64,000 nt of DNA from Paracoccus sp. C2R09 (GCF_018860625.1 NZ_JAHKQB010000037.1:46855-110854); one strand, 5' to 3'. Shown: positions 1 through 10,192, counted from the first letter of the stretch. Translations and numbers: made by a program. Notes: a model not told the origin generated them from the letters alone.

Positions 1-285
1 CCCGCCGATGCGGCGCCCGCGCCCGCCGTGACCGAGGTTGCGGCCCCTGCGGCCATCGCCGCCGAGGTGCTGCCTTCCGATGCGATGACCACGGAAGACG
101 GAGAGCTGGCCGTGCAGGAAAAGGCCGCGCCCGAGGCATCGGAAGCCGATGTGCCAGAGGTCGAAGCACCGCAGGCCGAAGCACCGAAATCCGTGCCCGC
201 CAAGCCCGAAACGCCTGCAGCTGCGAACCAGCCCGAGGCTGCGGTCGAGGCCAAGCCGCGCCGTCGCGGCTGGTGGGCCCGGTAA
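1..285 (+). CDS. rne: C-terminal fragment, probable ribonuclease E/G
   Basis: The reading frame is open from the window edge, so this is only the last 94 codons of a longer gene. What is visible is a low-complexity Ala/Pro/Glu-rich tail ending in a basic-aromatic tip (PRRRGWWAR). Alphaproteobacterial RNase E proteins have long disordered Ala/Pro/Glu tails of this kind, often with a short Arg/Trp-rich end, which is the main reason for the call. No catalytic domain lies in the window. A strong intrinsic terminator follows 27 bp after the stop. Any other protein with a disordered acidic tail is possible, so the identity is tentative. Confidence 0.5.
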   Translation, partial: PADAAPAPAVTEVAAPAAIAAEVLPSDAMTTEDGELAVQEKAAPEASEADVPEVEAPQAEAPKSVPAKPETPAAANQPEAAVEAKPRRRGWWAR

Positions 286-311
286 GGCGGCAGGGGCCGA
301 AAATCGATACG

Positions 312-345
312 GAAGGGGGCGCGGGGAAACCTGCGCCCCCTTCTT
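312..345 (+). terminator. Rho-independent terminator after the rne-like gene
   Basis: A perfect 11-bp stem (312-322 with 333-343, arm GAAGGGGGCGC) encloses a 10-nt loop and is followed by a short T/C run. It separates the upstream gene from ccdA. Confidence 0.7.
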
Positions 346-428
346 CATGGTCGGGATGCCGTTTCATCCCACGAAGCCGTGACAGGGTGACGGCTATCTT
401 TCCCCGACCGGGCCGCTAAGTTGCGGAC

Positions 429-1172
429 ATGCTTGGAATCGAACTCGCCACCGCCGCCTTCATCCCCGCAGCCTTCGTCGCGCTTCTGGCCGGTGTGCTG
501 TCCTTCCTGTCGCCCTGCGTGCTGCCGATTGTGCCGCCCTATCTGGCCTACATGACCGGGGTGGGGGTGAACGGCCTGAAGACGCGGGAACGCAGCGCGG
601 TGCTGCCGGCGCTGTTTTTCGTGCTGGGACTGTCCACCGTGTTCCTGGTGATGGGCTTTGCAGCTTCGGCCTTCGGGCGGGCATTCCTGTCCTATCAGGA
701 CTGGCTGGCGCGCGGTGCGGGCGTGATGGTGATCATCATGGGCCTGCATTTCCTGCATGTGATCCGCATCCCGCTGCTGGATCAGGAGGCCCGGATGCAG
801 ACGGGCGCAGGGCAGGGCGGCGCGCTCGGGGCCTATGTGCTGGGTCTTGCCTTCGCATTCGGCTGGACCCCCTGCATCGGGCCGCAGCTGGGGATGATCC
901 TGTCCCTTGCCGCATCCGGCGGAGAACTGTCGCGCGGCACCGCCCTTCTGGCGATCTACGCGCTTGGGCTGGGGATTCCCTTCCTGCTGGCCGCCATCTT
1001 CATCAACCGCGCCATCGGCCTGATGAATCGCATCAAGCCCTGGCTGAAGGTGATCGAGCGGGTGATGGGCGCGCTGCTGATCGTCGTCGGCATCATGCTG
1101 CTGACGGGGGCGCTGTCGGCGATCAGCTTCTGGCTGCTCGAGACCTTCCCCGGCCTTGCCATGCTGGGCTGA
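429..1172 (+). CDS. ccdA: Cytochrome c biogenesis protein CcdA
   Basis: A 247-residue polytopic inner-membrane protein of the CcdA/DsbD-beta family. These proteins carry electrons from cytoplasmic thioredoxin across the membrane to periplasmic CcmG/DsbE-type proteins for haem attachment to apocytochrome c. The two family cysteines are visible in repeated Pro-rich contexts: Cys30 in FLSPCVLPIVPPYL and Cys149 in FGWTPCIGPQ, each opening one half of the inverted six-helix repeat. Length is typical for the minimal CcdA type. It sits alone between a terminator and ftsW, with no other cytochrome c maturation gene beside it. Immediately upstream of ftsW one would more often expect murD, so the dcw cluster seems to be split or invaded here. 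Confidence 0.92.
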   Translation: MLGIELATAAFIPAAFVALLAGVLSFLSPCVLPIVPPYLAYMTGVGVNGLKTRERSAVLPALFFVLGLSTVFLVMGFAASAFGRAFLSYQDWLARGAGVMVIIMGLHFLHVIRIPLLDQEARMQTGAGQGGALGAYVLGLAFAFGWTPCIGPQLGMILSLAASGGELSRGTALLAIYALGLGIPFLLAAIFINRAIGLMNRIKPWLKVIERVMGALLIVVGIMLLTGALSAISFWLLETFPGLAMLG

Positions 1173-1306
1173 GGACCAGTTTCGAAAAAATGCGGCGCAT
1201 CCTTCATTTTTTCAATCGACTGTAGCGGCGGGGGCACAATCGCGCTATCATCTGCGGCAGACCCGGATCAACCGGGCAGGACAGAGGCAGTGACGGCGGT
1301 ATTCCC

Positions 1307-2470
1307 ATGACCGAGATGGTCTTTGGCGCCACGCCCGCGCGGGCGGGCGATCCCATTCTTCCACGCTGGTGGCGGACGCTCGACAAGTGGGCCCTGGCCT
1401 GCGTGATCGGGCTGTTCGCGATGGGCCTTCTTCTGGGCCTGGCGGCATCCGTGCCCCTGGCGGAAAAGAACAATCTTCCGCGTTTCTACTATGTTCAGCG
1501 CCAGATGATCTTCGGCGGGTTGGCGGTCGTGGTGATGCTGGTCATATCCATGATGTCGCCGCGCCAGATCCGCAGGATCGGGGTGCTGGGCTTCGCGGTG
1601 TCCTTCCTGCTGATCGTGGCGTTGCCCTTCATTGGCACCGATTTCGGCAAGGGTGCCACGCGCTGGCTGTCGCTCGGGTTCGTGTCGATCCAGCCGTCCG
1701 AATTCCTCAAGCCCGGCTTCGTCGCCATCTGCGCCTGGTTCATGGCCGCCAGCCAGGATGTCGGCGGCCCGCCGGGCAAGCTCTACAGTTTCGGGACGCT
1801 TGTCGCGGTGGTGCTGTTCCTGGCATCGCAGCCCGATTTCGGGCAGGCCTCGCTGGTGCTGTTTTCCTGGCTGGTGATGTATTTCGTGGCGGGGGCACCG
1901 ATGATCCTGCTGCTGAGCGTTGCGGGCATGGCCATGATGGGCGGGGTCTTCGCCTATGGCGCGTCCGAACATTTCGCGCGCCGCATCAACGGCTTCCTGC
2001 AGCCCGATGTCGATCCCCGCACGCAGATCGGATACGCGACGAATGCCATCCAGGAGGGTGGGTTCTTCGGCGTCGGCGTGGGCGAGGGGTCGGTGAAATG
2101 GTCGCTGCCCGATGCGCATACCGACTTCATCATCGCCGTCGCGGCCGAGGAATACGGCTTCATCATGGTGATGGCGATCATCACGCTCTATACCATCATC
2201 GTCACGCGTTCGCTGCTGCGGATGATCAAGGAACGCGACCCCTTCGCGCGGATCGCGGGAACGGGCCTGGCCTGCGCCTTTGGCGTGCAGGCGCTGATCA
2301 ACATGGGCGTGGCCGTGCGCCTGCTGCCCGCCAAGGGCATGACGCTGCCCTTCGTCAGCTATGGCGGTTCATCGGTCATCGCATCGGGGATCGCGATGGG
2401 CATGCTGCTGGCGCTGACGCGCACCCGTCCGCAGGGCGAATTCGCCGAAATCCTCCGTCGGAGGCACTGA
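1307..2470 (+). CDS. ftsW: FtsW, septal peptidoglycan polymerase
   Basis: A 387-residue SEDS-family multi-span membrane protein. FtsW polymerises lipid II glycan strands at the septum together with the transpeptidase FtsI. The sequence begins with a cytoplasmic leader and then roughly ten hydrophobic segments. Family landmarks are the RINGFLQPD segment followed by the large periplasmic loop ([14 protein letters not shown]), and the late SYGGSS motif before the last helix. murG starts 1 bp after its stop, so ftsW leads the ftsW-murG-murC run. No ftsI is present in the window. Confidence 0.95.
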   Translation: MTEMVFGATPARAGDPILPRWWRTLDKWALACVIGLFAMGLLLGLAASVPLAEKNNLPRFYYVQRQMIFGGLAVVVMLVISMMSPRQIRRIGVLGFAVSFLLIVALPFIGTDFGKGATRWLSLGFVSIQPSEFLKPGFVAICAWFMAASQDVGGPPGKLYSFGTLVAVVLFLASQPDFGQASLVLFSWLVMYFVAGAPMILLLSVAGMAMMGGVFAYGASEHFARRINGFLQPDVDPRTQIGYATNAIQEGGFFGVGVGEGSVKWSLPDAHTDFIIAVAAEEYGFIMVMAIITLYTIIVTRSLLRMIKERDPFARIAGTGLACAFGVQALINMGVAVRLLPAKGMTLPFVSYGGSSVIASGIAMGMLLALTRTRPQGEFAEILRRRH

Positions 2471-2471
2471 G

Positions 2472-3557
2472 ATGACAGGCAAGCTCGCACTCATCGCTGC
2501 CGGGGGGACCGGCGGCCACATGTTTCCCGCGCAGTCGCTGGCCGAACTGATGCTGGCCGAGGGCTGGCGCGTGAAGCTGTCGACCGACACGCGCGGCGCC
2601 CGCTATGCCGGCAATTTCCCCGAAGCGGTCGAGCGGCAGGTCGTCAGTTCGGCCACCACCGCACGCGGCGGGGCCATGGGCAAGCTGTCCGCGCCCTTCC
2701 GCATCCTGTCGGGCGTCATGGCCGCGCGGCGCGGGTTCCGCGCCGACCGGCCCGACGTGGTCGTGGGGTTTGGCGGCTATCCCACCATCCCGGCCATGTC
2801 GGCGGCGCTGACCATGGGCGTGCCCCGCATGATCCATGAACAGAACGGCATCATGGGCCGCGTGAACCGCATCTTCGCGGGCCGCGTCCAGCGCGTGGCC
2901 TGCGGGACATGGCCCACGGATCTGCCCGATGGCGTCGCGGGCGAACATGTCGGCAACCCGGTGCGCGAATCGGTCCTGGATCATGCGGCGGCACCTTATG
3001 CCGCGCCGGGGCAGGGGGCGCTGAACCTTCTGGTGATCGGCGGCAGCCAAGGCGCACGCGTCCTGTCGGATGTGGTCCCCGCAGCCGTGGCGGCGTTGCC
3101 CGAAGATATCCGCCATCGCCTGAACGTCAGCCACCAGGCGCGGGCCGAGGATGCCGAGCGGGTGGCAGCCGCCTATGATCGGGCGGGCATCCGCGCCGAG
3201 GTGCAGCCCTTCTTCGCGGATGTTCCCGAACGGATCGCGGCGGCGCAGCTGGTCGTCAGCAGATCGGGCGCATCGTCATTGGCCGACATCACGGTCATCG
3301 GACGACCCTCGATCCTGATCCCCTTCGCCGCGGCGGCGGGGGATCACCAGACGGCCAATGCGCAATCCCTTGCCGAGGCCGGGGCCGCGCTGATCCACCC
3401 CGAGTCGGTGCTTGACGCCGAAGGCCTCACGCGCGACATCCGCGCGATCCTTACCGACCCTGCGCAGGCACAGGCCATGGCCGATGCCGCGCTGTCCCTG
3501 GCCCGGCCCGACGCGGCACGGCGCCTCTACGACCTCGTGACGGAGATTCTGCGATGA
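2472..3557 (+). CDS. murG: MurG, lipid II-forming GlcNAc transferase
   Basis: UDP-GlcNAc:undecaprenyl-pyrophosphoryl-MurNAc-pentapeptide GlcNAc transferase (361 aa), which makes lipid II on the inner face of the cytoplasmic membrane. The N-terminal glycine loop GGTGGH is at residues 11-16, and a second G-rich loop (GGSQGA) opens the C-terminal GT-B domain. The HEQNG motif typical of MurG is present near the middle of the N-domain. The start is 1 bp after the ftsW stop, and the last four bases overlap the murC ATG, which indicates translational coupling. Confidence 0.96.
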   Translation: MTGKLALIAAGGTGGHMFPAQSLAELMLAEGWRVKLSTDTRGARYAGNFPEAVERQVVSSATTARGGAMGKLSAPFRILSGVMAARRGFRADRPDVVVGFGGYPTIPAMSAALTMGVPRMIHEQNGIMGRVNRIFAGRVQRVACGTWPTDLPDGVAGEHVGNPVRESVLDHAAAPYAAPGQGALNLLVIGGSQGARVLSDVVPAAVAALPEDIRHRLNVSHQARAEDAERVAAAYDRAGIRAEVQPFFADVPERIAAAQLVVSRSGASSLADITVIGRPSILIPFAAAAGDHQTANAQSLAEAGAALIHPESVLDAEGLTRDIRAILTDPAQAQAMADAALSLARPDAARRLYDLVTEILR

Positions 3558-4975
3558 ACGCGGCGACAAAACTGCCCGGAGAACTGGGCCCGATCCATTT
3601 CGTGGGCATTGGCGGCATCGGCATGTCGGGCATCGCCGAAGTGCTGCTGACCTTGGGCTATCGCGTGCAGGGCAGCGATCTGAAGCGGTCGAAGATCACC
3701 GACAGGCTGGAGACGTTGGGCGCGACCGTGTTCGAGGGCCAGCGCGCGGAAAACGTCGAGGGTGCGGGCGTCATCGTCATCTCGACCGCGATCAAGAAGG
3801 GCAACCCCGAGCTTGAGGAGGCGCGCCGTCGCGGCCTGCCCATCGTCCGCCGCGCCGAGATGCTGGCCGAGCTGATGCGCATGAAGTCGAACATCGCCAT
3901 CGCGGGCACCCATGGCAAGACGACGACCACGACCATGGTCGCCACGCTGCTGGATGCGGGCGGCGTCGATCCCACCGTCATCAATGGCGGCGTGATCCAC
4001 GCCTATGGATCTAACGCGCGGGCAGGGGCCGGCGAATGGATGGTGGTCGAGGCCGACGAGAGCGATGGCAGCTTCAACCGCCTGCCCGCCGATATCGCCA
4101 TCGTCACCAATATCGACCCCGAGCATATGGAGCATTGGGGCAGCTTCGACGCGCTGCGGCAGGGCTTCTACAATTTCGCATCGGGCATTCCCTTCTACGG
4201 TCTGGCCGTCTGCTGCACCGACCACCCCGAGGTGCAGGCCCTTGTCGGGCGCCTGACCGACCGGCGCGTGGTGACCTTCGGCTTCAACGCGCAGGCCGAT
4301 GTGCGCGCGCTGAACCTGACCTATGAGAACGGCATCGCGCATTTCGACATCGCGCTGCAGGGCGAGGCGACGGGCGACGACATCCCCCTGATCGAGGGCT
4401 GCACCCTGCCGATGCCGGGCGATCACAACGTGTCGAACTGCCTGGCGGCCGTCGCCGTGGCGCGGCATCTGGGGATCAAGAAATCCGAGATCCGCGACGC
4501 GCTGGCCAAGTTCGGCGGTGTCGGGCGCCGCTTCACCCGCGTGGGCGAGGTCGATGGCGTGACCATCATTGACGATTACGGCCATCACCCGGTCGAGATC
4601 GCGGCGGTGCTGAAGGCCGCCCGTCAGGCGACCAAGGGGCGCGTGATCGCGGTCCATCAGCCGCACCGCTTCTCGCGGCTGTCCAGCCTGTTCGACGATT
4701 TCTGCACCTGCTTCAACGAGGCCGATGTCGTGGCCATCGGCGATGTCTATGCCGCCGGAGAGGACCCGATCCCCGGTGCGGGCCGCGACGATCTGGTGGC
4801 GGGGCTGATCGCCCACGGCCATCGCCATGCGCGCGCCATCCTGTCCGAGGATGACCTGGAACGGCTGGTCCGCGAACAGGCCCGTCCGGGCGACATGGTC
4901 GTCTGCCTGGGTGCGGGGACCATCTCGGCCTGGGCGAACGCGCTTCCGGGCAGGCTGCAAGGCAAGGCCGCGTGA
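3554..4975 (+). CDS. murC: MurC, UDP-N-acetylmuramate-L-alanine ligase
   Basis: A 473-residue cytoplasmic Mur ligase that adds L-Ala to UDP-MurNAc using ATP. The N-terminal Rossmann motif GIGGIGMSG (about 18-26) binds the UDP-sugar, and the ATP loop [10 protein letters not shown] lies at about 118-127. The central domain carries the expected ADESDGSF segment, and the C-terminal domain has DDYGHHPVE and HQPHRFSR. The start overlaps the murG stop (ATGA) and the stop overlaps the next GTG start (GTGA), so the three are one transcription and translation unit. Confidence 0.97.
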   Translation: MNAATKLPGELGPIHFVGIGGIGMSGIAEVLLTLGYRVQGSDLKRSKITDRLETLGATVFEGQRAENVEGAGVIVISTAIKKGNPELEEARRRGLPIVRRAEMLAELMRMKSNIAIAGTHGKTTTTTMVATLLDAGGVDPTVINGGVIHAYGSNARAGAGEWMVVEADESDGSFNRLPADIAIVTNIDPEHMEHWGSFDALRQGFYNFASGIPFYGLAVCCTDHPEVQALVGRLTDRRVVTFGFNAQADVRALNLTYENGIAHFDIALQGEATGDDIPLIEGCTLPMPGDHNVSNCLAAVAVARHLGIKKSEIRDALAKFGGVGRRFTRVGEVDGVTIIDDYGHHPVEIAAVLKAARQATKGRVIAVHQPHRFSRLSSLFDDFCTCFNEADVVAIGDVYAAGEDPIPGAGRDDLVAGLIAHGHRHARAILSEDDLERLVREQARPGDMVVCLGAGTISAWANALPGRLQGKAA

Positions 4976-5250
4976 CGCTGGTCCAACATCTCTCGGCGCC
5001 GGGACTGGCGCTGATGGCGGCGGGGCTGTTCCTTGCCGTCGCGATCGCGCTGCCCTGGACCGAGGGGCGGATGCGCCGTCGCCTGTCCTGGCTGGTCGTG
5101 CTGGGCGGCGTTCCGGCGCTTGGCTGGCTGACGCTTCTCTGGGGGCCGGGGCTGGGGGTCGCGGGTTTCGCGGTGGGGGCGCTTGCGCTTTGCGCCTGTC
5201 CGCGGTCCGGCGGCCATCCGCCCGCCATGCCGCCGGGCGCAAGCCAGTGA
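4972..5250 (+). CDS. Small membrane protein, DUF2484-like, murC-murB spacer gene
   Basis: A 92-residue protein with a GTG start overlapping the murC stop by four bases. It has two to three hydrophobic stretches (about 10-27, 39-57, 62-75) and a polar Pro-rich tail. In other Rhodobacteraceae a small DUF2484 membrane protein commonly lies between murC and murB, so position, size and topology suggest a divergent DUF2484 member. That is inference, since I see no diagnostic motif. Its tight coupling to murC suggests expression with the wall-synthesis genes. Function is unknown. Confidence 0.6.
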   Translation: MTLVQHLSAPGLALMAAGLFLAVAIALPWTEGRMRRRLSWLVVLGGVPALGWLTLLWGPGLGVAGFAVGALALCACPRSGGHPPAMPPGASQ

Positions 5251-5603
5251 CCATCGAGATGCCCTGGATCATCGCGGCATGCTGCCTGCTGGGCGCGGGC
5301 TTCATCGCCTGGGGCTCGGCCCGGCTGCGCATGATCTGGCCGCTGCTGATCCTGTCGCTGCTGCTGGCAGCCATCGCGCTGCAACTGCGCCTGGCCGCGC
5401 AGGGGCGGGACGGATTTCACGACCTGGCCGCGGTGACCGCGCAGGCCTTCACCCTGTCCCCTGCGCTTCTGGGTGTGGCGACAGGCCTGGGGCTGGCCTT
5501 CGCCTTTCGGCACCGCCTGCGCTGGCGCAGCCGTGCCGGTGGGCTGACCTTGCTGGCGCTCTTGACGGCAACTGTGTCCGCGGCGACCACCTTCATCCTG
5601 TAA
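5247..5603 (+). CDS. Small hydrophobic membrane protein, unknown function
   Basis: A 118-residue protein starting at GTG 5247, which overlaps the preceding stop as GTGA. An in-frame ATG at 5259 is an alternative start. The sequence is strongly hydrophobic, with about four predicted helices (near 5-22, 28-45, 66-86, 98-117), and contains no recognisable motif. It is the second small membrane gene placed between murC and murB. The overlap chain murG-murC-4972-5247 suggests all four are co-translated. I do not recognise the family. The four-base overlap and GC-rich third positions support that it is coding. Confidence 0.6.
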   Translation: MTIEMPWIIAACCLLGAGFIAWGSARLRMIWPLLILSLLLAAIALQLRLAAQGRDGFHDLAAVTAQAFTLSPALLGVATGLGLAFAFRHRLRWRSRAGGLTLLALLTATVSAATTFIL

Positions 5604-5652
5604 CCCCGGGCGCGCTGTTGACGGCTGCGCCCCCCGTGGCTACCAGACCTGC

Positions 5653-6588
5653 ATGAGCACCGACATTCCGACCCCCCGCGGCAGCCTCATTGCCAACCGT
5701 TCGCTGGACAGCCTGACCTGGCTGCGCGTGGGCGGCCCTGCCGAATGGCTGTTCCAACCCGCGGACGAGGATGACCTGGCCGAGTTTCTGGCCGCACTCG
5801 ATCCTGCCGTTCCGGTCTTCGCGATGGGCGTCGGCAGCAACCTGATCGTGCGCGATGGTGGGATCCGGGGCGTGGTGGTCCGCTTGGGTCGCGCCTTCAA
5901 CGGGGTCGAGGTGGATGGCGATGTCCTGACGGTCGGCGCGGCATCGCTGGATGCGCAGGTCGCACGGCGGGCGGCCGATGCGGGGCTGGATCTGACCTTC
6001 CTGCGCACGATCCCCGGCAGCATCGGGGGCGCGGTTCGCATGAACGCGGGCTGCTATGGCACCTATATGGCCGATCACCTGATCGAGGGGCGGGTCGTGA
6101 CGCGCGAGGGTCGCAAGATCACGCTGAGTGCGGGCGATCTGAACTTCGGCTATCGCCATTCCGACCTGCCCGAGGGCAGCGTCATCACCAGCGTCACGAT
6201 GCGCGCGCCCAAGGGTGACCCGGATGCGCTGCATGCCCGCATGGCCGAGCAGCTGGACCGGCGCGATGCGACCCAGCCCACCAAGGAGCGCAGCGCCGGT
6301 TCGACCTTCCGCAATCCCGCCGGATACAGCTCGACCGGGCAGGCCGACGACACGCACGAACTGAAGGCATGGGCGCTGATCGATCAGGCGGGTCTGCGGG
6401 GACACAGCTGGGGCGGCGCGCAGATGTCGCAGAAGCACCCGAACTTCCTAATCAATACCGGCGGCGCGACGGCGGCGGATCTCGAGGCGCTTGGCGAACT
6501 GGTCCGCAGGCGCGTGCTGGAGGAGAGCGGCCACGAGCTGCAATGGGAGGTCGTTCGCATCGGCGAACCCACCCCCGAGGAAGATTAA
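5653..6588 (+). CDS. murB: MurB, UDP-N-acetylenolpyruvoylglucosamine reductase
   Basis: A 311-residue flavoprotein that reduces UDP-GlcNAc-enolpyruvate to UDP-MurNAc with NADPH. The FAD domain shows [13 protein letters not shown] and [16 protein letters not shown]. The proton-donating serine is in AGSTFRNP (Ser about 217), and the C-terminal glutamate region follows. The absence of the extra Tyr loop and the overall length match the type II MurB of alphaproteobacteria. It begins 49 bp after the previous gene, a spacing that could hold a promoter, although the adjoining TTGACG lacks a good -10 partner. Confidence 0.95.
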   Translation: MSTDIPTPRGSLIANRSLDSLTWLRVGGPAEWLFQPADEDDLAEFLAALDPAVPVFAMGVGSNLIVRDGGIRGVVVRLGRAFNGVEVDGDVLTVGAASLDAQVARRAADAGLDLTFLRTIPGSIGGAVRMNAGCYGTYMADHLIEGRVVTREGRKITLSAGDLNFGYRHSDLPEGSVITSVTMRAPKGDPDALHARMAEQLDRRDATQPTKERSAGSTFRNPAGYSSTGQADDTHELKAWALIDQAGLRGHSWGGAQMSQKHPNFLINTGGATAADLEALGELVRRRVLEESGHELQWEVVRIGEPTPEED

Positions 6589-6748
6589 GATCGGGTTAAC
6601 CGGCGAAACCTCGCAACATTCTATTTGACAACGGAAAATTGCGCTTTTGCGCGGGCGGCTTTGGCTGTATCCTTGCGCATGCACGGGGGCGAAGCATCCC
6701 GGCACCTTCTTCATGAACCCCGGCCAAAACGGGGATGAAAGGCAAAAC

Positions 6749-7684
6749 GTGACGGGCAGGTCGAGCAGGACAGCCCCCACAGTGGCCGTTCTGATGGGCG
6801 GACCTTCGGCCGAGCGCGAGGTCTCGTTGTCGTCGGGCCGCGAATGCGCGGCTGCACTGCGGGTGGCAGGATATGAAGTCATCGAGATCGCGTTGGGCGA
6901 TTCGCGCGGCGACGAGCTTGTCCGCCGCCTGACCGAGGTCGCCCCCGACGTCGTCTTCAACGCACTGCATGGCCGTTGGGGCGAGGATGGCTGCGTCCAG
7001 GGCGTTCTGGAATGGATGGGGCTGCCCTATACGCATTCGGGCGTGCTGGCATCCGCGCTGGCGATGGACAAGACGCGCGCCAAGGCCACCTTCCGCGCCG
7101 CCGGTCTGCCTGTCGTCGAAAGCGTGATCGCCGATGCGGACGACGTTCGCGCCCGTCACGTCATCGCGCCGCCCTATGTCGTGAAGCCGAATGACGAGGG
7201 AAGCTCGGTCGGGGTCTATATCGTGCATGACGGCGCGAACGAACCCCCGCAGCTGTCGTCCGACATGCCGGCCCGCGTGATGGTCGAGACCTATGCCCCG
7301 GGCCGCGAACTGACGACCACGGTCATGGGCGACCGCGCCCTGGACGTGACCGAGATCCAGGTCGACGGCTGGTACGACTACGCCGCGAAATATACCGTCG
7401 GCGGATCGCGCCACGTGATCCCCGCCGAGATTCCCGCCGAGATCCGCGAGGCCTGCCTGCAGATGGCGCTGCGTGCGCATCAGGCGCTTGGTTGTCGCGG
7501 GCTGTCGCGCACCGATTTCCGGTGGGACGAGGCGCGGGGCGTGGACGGGCTCATCATCCTCGAGGTGAATACCCAGCCCGGCATGACGCCGACATCGCTT
7601 GCGCCCGAACAGGCCGCGCATCAGGGGATCGATTTCCCCGCGCTGATGCGCTGGATGGTGGAGGATGCGCTGTGCCGGTCGTGA
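6749..7684 (+). CDS. ddl: D-alanine-D-alanine ligase
   Basis: A 311-residue ATP-grasp enzyme that makes the D-Ala-D-Ala dipeptide for the peptidoglycan stem. The N-terminal motif [15 protein letters not shown] is followed by the ATP-grasp core ([11 protein letters not shown]) and the metal/phosphate site [15 protein letters not shown] chose GTG 6749, giving [18 protein letters not shown], because it has an AAAGG ribosome site about 6 bp upstream and matches the family N-terminus. An ATG at 6713 would add 12 residues with no ribosome site. The stop overlaps the ftsQ region, so the gene is coupled to ftsQ. Confidence 0.94.
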   Translation: MTGRSSRTAPTVAVLMGGPSAEREVSLSSGRECAAALRVAGYEVIEIALGDSRGDELVRRLTEVAPDVVFNALHGRWGEDGCVQGVLEWMGLPYTHSGVLASALAMDKTRAKATFRAAGLPVVESVIADADDVRARHVIAPPYVVKPNDEGSSVGVYIVHDGANEPPQLSSDMPARVMVETYAPGRELTTTVMGDRALDVTEIQVDGWYDYAAKYTVGGSRHVIPAEIPAEIREACLQMALRAHQALGCRGLSRTDFRWDEARGVDGLIILEVNTQPGMTPTSLAPEQAAHQGIDFPALMRWMVEDALCRS

Positions 7685-8613
7685 TCGATCACCGCCCCGG
7701 AAAGCAGCAGACCCATGATACGTCGCGCCCGCGACGCGACCCCGCACCGTCACGCCTGAAATACCGTCTGCAGCGCATGTGGCTGCGCCCGCTGTGGCGT
7801 CGGATTGCACGGATCGGGCTGCCGGCCTTTCTGGCAGCCCTGATCGGCGGTCTGTGGCTGGCGGACGAGACGCGGCGGACCGCGTTGACCGACAACATCG
7901 CCCGTGCCGTGGACAGCGTTCAGAACCGCGACGAATTCCAAGTGCGCGAGATGCAGGTCGAAGGCGCGTCCCCGGTGGTCGCGCGCGCGCTCAAGGCGAT
8001 GTTGCCGGTCGATCTGCCGGCCTCCAGCTTCGATATCGATCTGGCCGCGCTGCGCCTGCAGGTGATGCAGCTGGACGCCGTGGACACGATCGACCTGCGC
8101 GTGAAGCCGGGCGGCATCCTGTCGGCCGTGGTGACCGAACGCCAGCCCGCGCTGCTGTGGCGGCACGCCCGCGGAATCGAGATGCTGGACGATGGCGGGC
8201 ACCGCGTCGCGGGCGTCACCTCGCGGGAGGTGCGCCCCGATCTGCCGCTGGTTTCGGGCGACGGGGCCGAACAGGCCACCGCCGAGGCGCTGCAGCTGTT
8301 CGATGCGGCGGGTCCGATCCTGCCGCGCGTCCGTGGCCTTGTCCGGGTGGGGGAACGCCGTTGGGATCTGGTGCTGGACCATGATCAGCGGATCATGCTG
8401 CCCGCGCAGGGCGCGCTTGTCGCGCTCGAGGCCGCGATCGCCATGCACCGGTCCGAGGATCTGCTGAGCCGCGACATCACGGTCGTCGATCTGCGCGATC
8501 CGAAGCGGCCCGTGCTGCGGCTGGGAATCGATGCGCGAAACACGATCAGGACCGCCCGTGGTCAGCCCCCCCTGGGGCCCGACGGGCGCATCCTGCAAGA
8601 CAACGAAAGCTGA
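7672..8613 (+). CDS. ftsQ: Cell division protein FtsQ
   Basis: A 313-residue bitopic inner-membrane divisome protein. A basic cytoplasmic tail (1-45) precedes one transmembrane helix (about 47-64). The POTRA domain follows (about 84-155, starting at [10 protein letters not shown]), and then the beta domain that binds FtsB/FtsL. The start is GTG 7672, which has a perfect GGAGG 7 bp upstream inside ddl. GTG 7681, which overlaps the ddl stop as GTGA, is a weaker alternative. It continues the conserved ddl-ftsQ-ftsA order. Confidence 0.92.
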   Translation: MPVVIDHRPGKQQTHDTSRPRRDPAPSRLKYRLQRMWLRPLWRRIARIGLPAFLAALIGGLWLADETRRTALTDNIARAVDSVQNRDEFQVREMQVEGASPVVARALKAMLPVDLPASSFDIDLAALRLQVMQLDAVDTIDLRVKPGGILSAVVTERQPALLWRHARGIEMLDDGGHRVAGVTSREVRPDLPLVSGDGAEQATAEALQLFDAAGPILPRVRGLVRVGERRWDLVLDHDQRIMLPAQGALVALEAAIAMHRSEDLLSRDITVVDLRDPKRPVLRLGIDARNTIRTARGQPPLGPDGRILQDNES

Positions 8614-8634
8614 GGCGAGGGGAGGGGTCGGATC

Positions 8635-9969
8635 ATGGCGGAACTGTACCAGACACAGCGGGCGATGCGGAACATGCGCCGCGCCGCGCTTCAGCGGGGC
8701 GTCATCGGCATCCTGGATATCGGCACGTCGAAAATCGCCTGCCTGGTGCTGCGCTTCGACGGCACCGGCACCTTCCGCGAAACGGACGGCGTCGGTCCCA
8801 TGGCGGGGCAGGTGAATTTCCGCGTCATCGGCGCGGCCTCGACCCGTTCGCGCGGCATGCGCCGCGGCGAGATCGAGACCATGGCCGAGACCGAGCGCGC
8901 GATCCGCACCGTCGTCGCCGCCGCGCAGAAGCTGGCGGGCGTGCGGATCGACCATGTCATCGCCTGCCTGTCGGGCGGGCGTCCGGCCTCTTACGGTCTG
9001 GCGGGCGAGACGCCGCTGGCCCAGGGCAAGGTGGACGATCACGACGTGGCCAAGGTGCTGGCCGCCTGCGACGTTCCCGATTTCGGGCGCGGCCGAGAGG
9101 TTCTGCATGCGCAGCCCGTGAACTTTGCCGTGGACAACCGTTCGGGCCTGGCCGATCCGCGCGAACACCTGGGCAACAAGCTGTTCTGCGACATGCATGT
9201 GCTGACCGTGGACGGCGATGTCATCGGCAACCTGGTCCACTGCATCCGCCGCTGCGACCTGGAACTGGCGGGGATCGCCTCGGCCCCCTATGCCTCGGCC
9301 CGCGCCAGCCTTGTCGAGGATGAGCAGGAGCTGGGCGCGGCCTGCATCGATTTCGGCGGTGGCGGGACCGGCGTGTCGATCTTCGTGCGCAAGCACATGA
9401 TCTTCTCGGACCACGTGCCGATCGGCGGCAACCTGATCACGCAGGACATCGCGCAGGGGCTGCGGGTCAGCCTGCCCGTGGCGGAACGGCTCAAGACGCT
9501 CAGCGGCGGGGTCGAGGCGACGGGACGCGACGATCGCGACATGATCGACATCGGCGGCGACACGGGCGACTGGGAGGCCGACCGCCGTCAGGTCAGCCGT
9601 GCCGATGTCATCGCGATCATGCGCCCGAGGGTCGAGGAGATCCTGGAAGGCGTGCGCGAGATCCTGGACGCGGCAGGCTTCGACTACATGCCCAGCCAGC
9701 AGATGGTGCTGACGGGCGGCGGCAGCCAGATCCCCGGGCTGGACGGGCTGGCATCGCGCATCCTGGGGCCGAACATCCGCTGCGGGCGGCCCCTGCGGAT
9801 CGACGGGCTGTCCCATCAGCTGACCGATCCCAGCTTCTCCTCGGCCGTCGGGCTGGCGCTGTTCGCGGCCCATCCGCAGGACGAATGGTGGGATTTCGAG
9901 ACCCCCGCCGACGCCTATCCGGCACGCAGTTTCAAGCGCGCATATCGCTGGTTCAAGAGCAACTGGTAA
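8635..9969 (+). CDS. ftsA: Cell division protein FtsA
   Basis: A 444-residue actin-like ATPase that tethers FtsZ to the membrane and recruits late divisome proteins. The phosphate-1 motif ILDIGTSKIACLV is at about residues 23-35. The 1C domain follows, then the second phosphate loop (IDFGGGGTGVSIF) and the adenosine motif LTGGGSQIPG. The C-terminus ends in an amphipathic basic-aromatic stretch (SFKRAYRWFKSNW), the expected membrane-targeting helix. It lies 21 bp after ftsQ and is followed by a 223-bp leader before ftsZ. Confidence 0.96.
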   Translation: MAELYQTQRAMRNMRRAALQRGVIGILDIGTSKIACLVLRFDGTGTFRETDGVGPMAGQVNFRVIGAASTRSRGMRRGEIETMAETERAIRTVVAAAQKLAGVRIDHVIACLSGGRPASYGLAGETPLAQGKVDDHDVAKVLAACDVPDFGRGREVLHAQPVNFAVDNRSGLADPREHLGNKLFCDMHVLTVDGDVIGNLVHCIRRCDLELAGIASAPYASARASLVEDEQELGAACIDFGGGGTGVSIFVRKHMIFSDHVPIGGNLITQDIAQGLRVSLPVAERLKTLSGGVEATGRDDRDMIDIGGDTGDWEADRRQVSRADVIAIMRPRVEEILEGVREILDAAGFDYMPSQQMVLTGGGSQIPGLDGLASRILGPNIRCGRPLRIDGLSHQLTDPSFSSAVGLALFAAHPQDEWWDFETPADAYPARSFKRAYRWFKSNW

Positions 9970-9993
9970 GCGCGAAAACCATTCGTTAGCGAT

Positions 9994-10013
9994 TGGTGCA
10001 GGGCTCTGCACCA
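9994..10013 (+). other. Inverted repeat between ftsA and ftsZ
   Basis: A perfect 8-bp stem (TGGTGCAG 9994-10001 with CTGCACCA 10006-10013) has a GGCT loop and lies 25 bp after the ftsA stop. No T-run follows, so it is more likely an RNA-processing or attenuating hairpin, or a protein site, than a full terminator. Confidence 0.5.
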
Positions 10014-10138
10014 TATCCTGCGCCTTTGGCAAGATACCGCTTGTTTTGCGGGCTTTCATCGCCAGATTTTGCGGAGCTTCCGGCTTTTTGGGATGACGCA
10101 GCGTGGCAGAATCGCTACGATCAAGAATAATTCACGGG

Positions 10139-10165
10139 ATTCGAGCGGGCAGCCCGCGCCCGAAT
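10139..10165 (+). promoter_or_regulatory. Hairpin in the ftsZ leader
   Basis: A nested inverted repeat lies 27 bp before the ftsZ start. The outer arms are ATTCG (10139-10143) and CGAAT (10161-10165). The inner arms are GCGGGC (10145-10150) and GCCCGC (10152-10157). It could shape ftsZ mRNA stability or translation. No factor can be assigned. Confidence 0.4.
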
Positions 10166-10192
10166 GCGAAGCAGCAAAAAACAGGCGGAACC

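Noticed and set aside
3527..5374. A 615-codon minus-strand open frame over murC
   Set aside because: Shadow of murC and the small membrane genes. Composition is Arg/His/Pro-rich, typical of a wrong frame, and no conserved motif is present.
6625..6673. TTGACA (6625-6630) and TATCCT (6668-6673) as a ddl promoter
   Set aside because: The two boxes are 37 bp apart, too far for sigma-70, and no better -10 is found at 16-18 bp. A promoter may exist here but cannot be supported.
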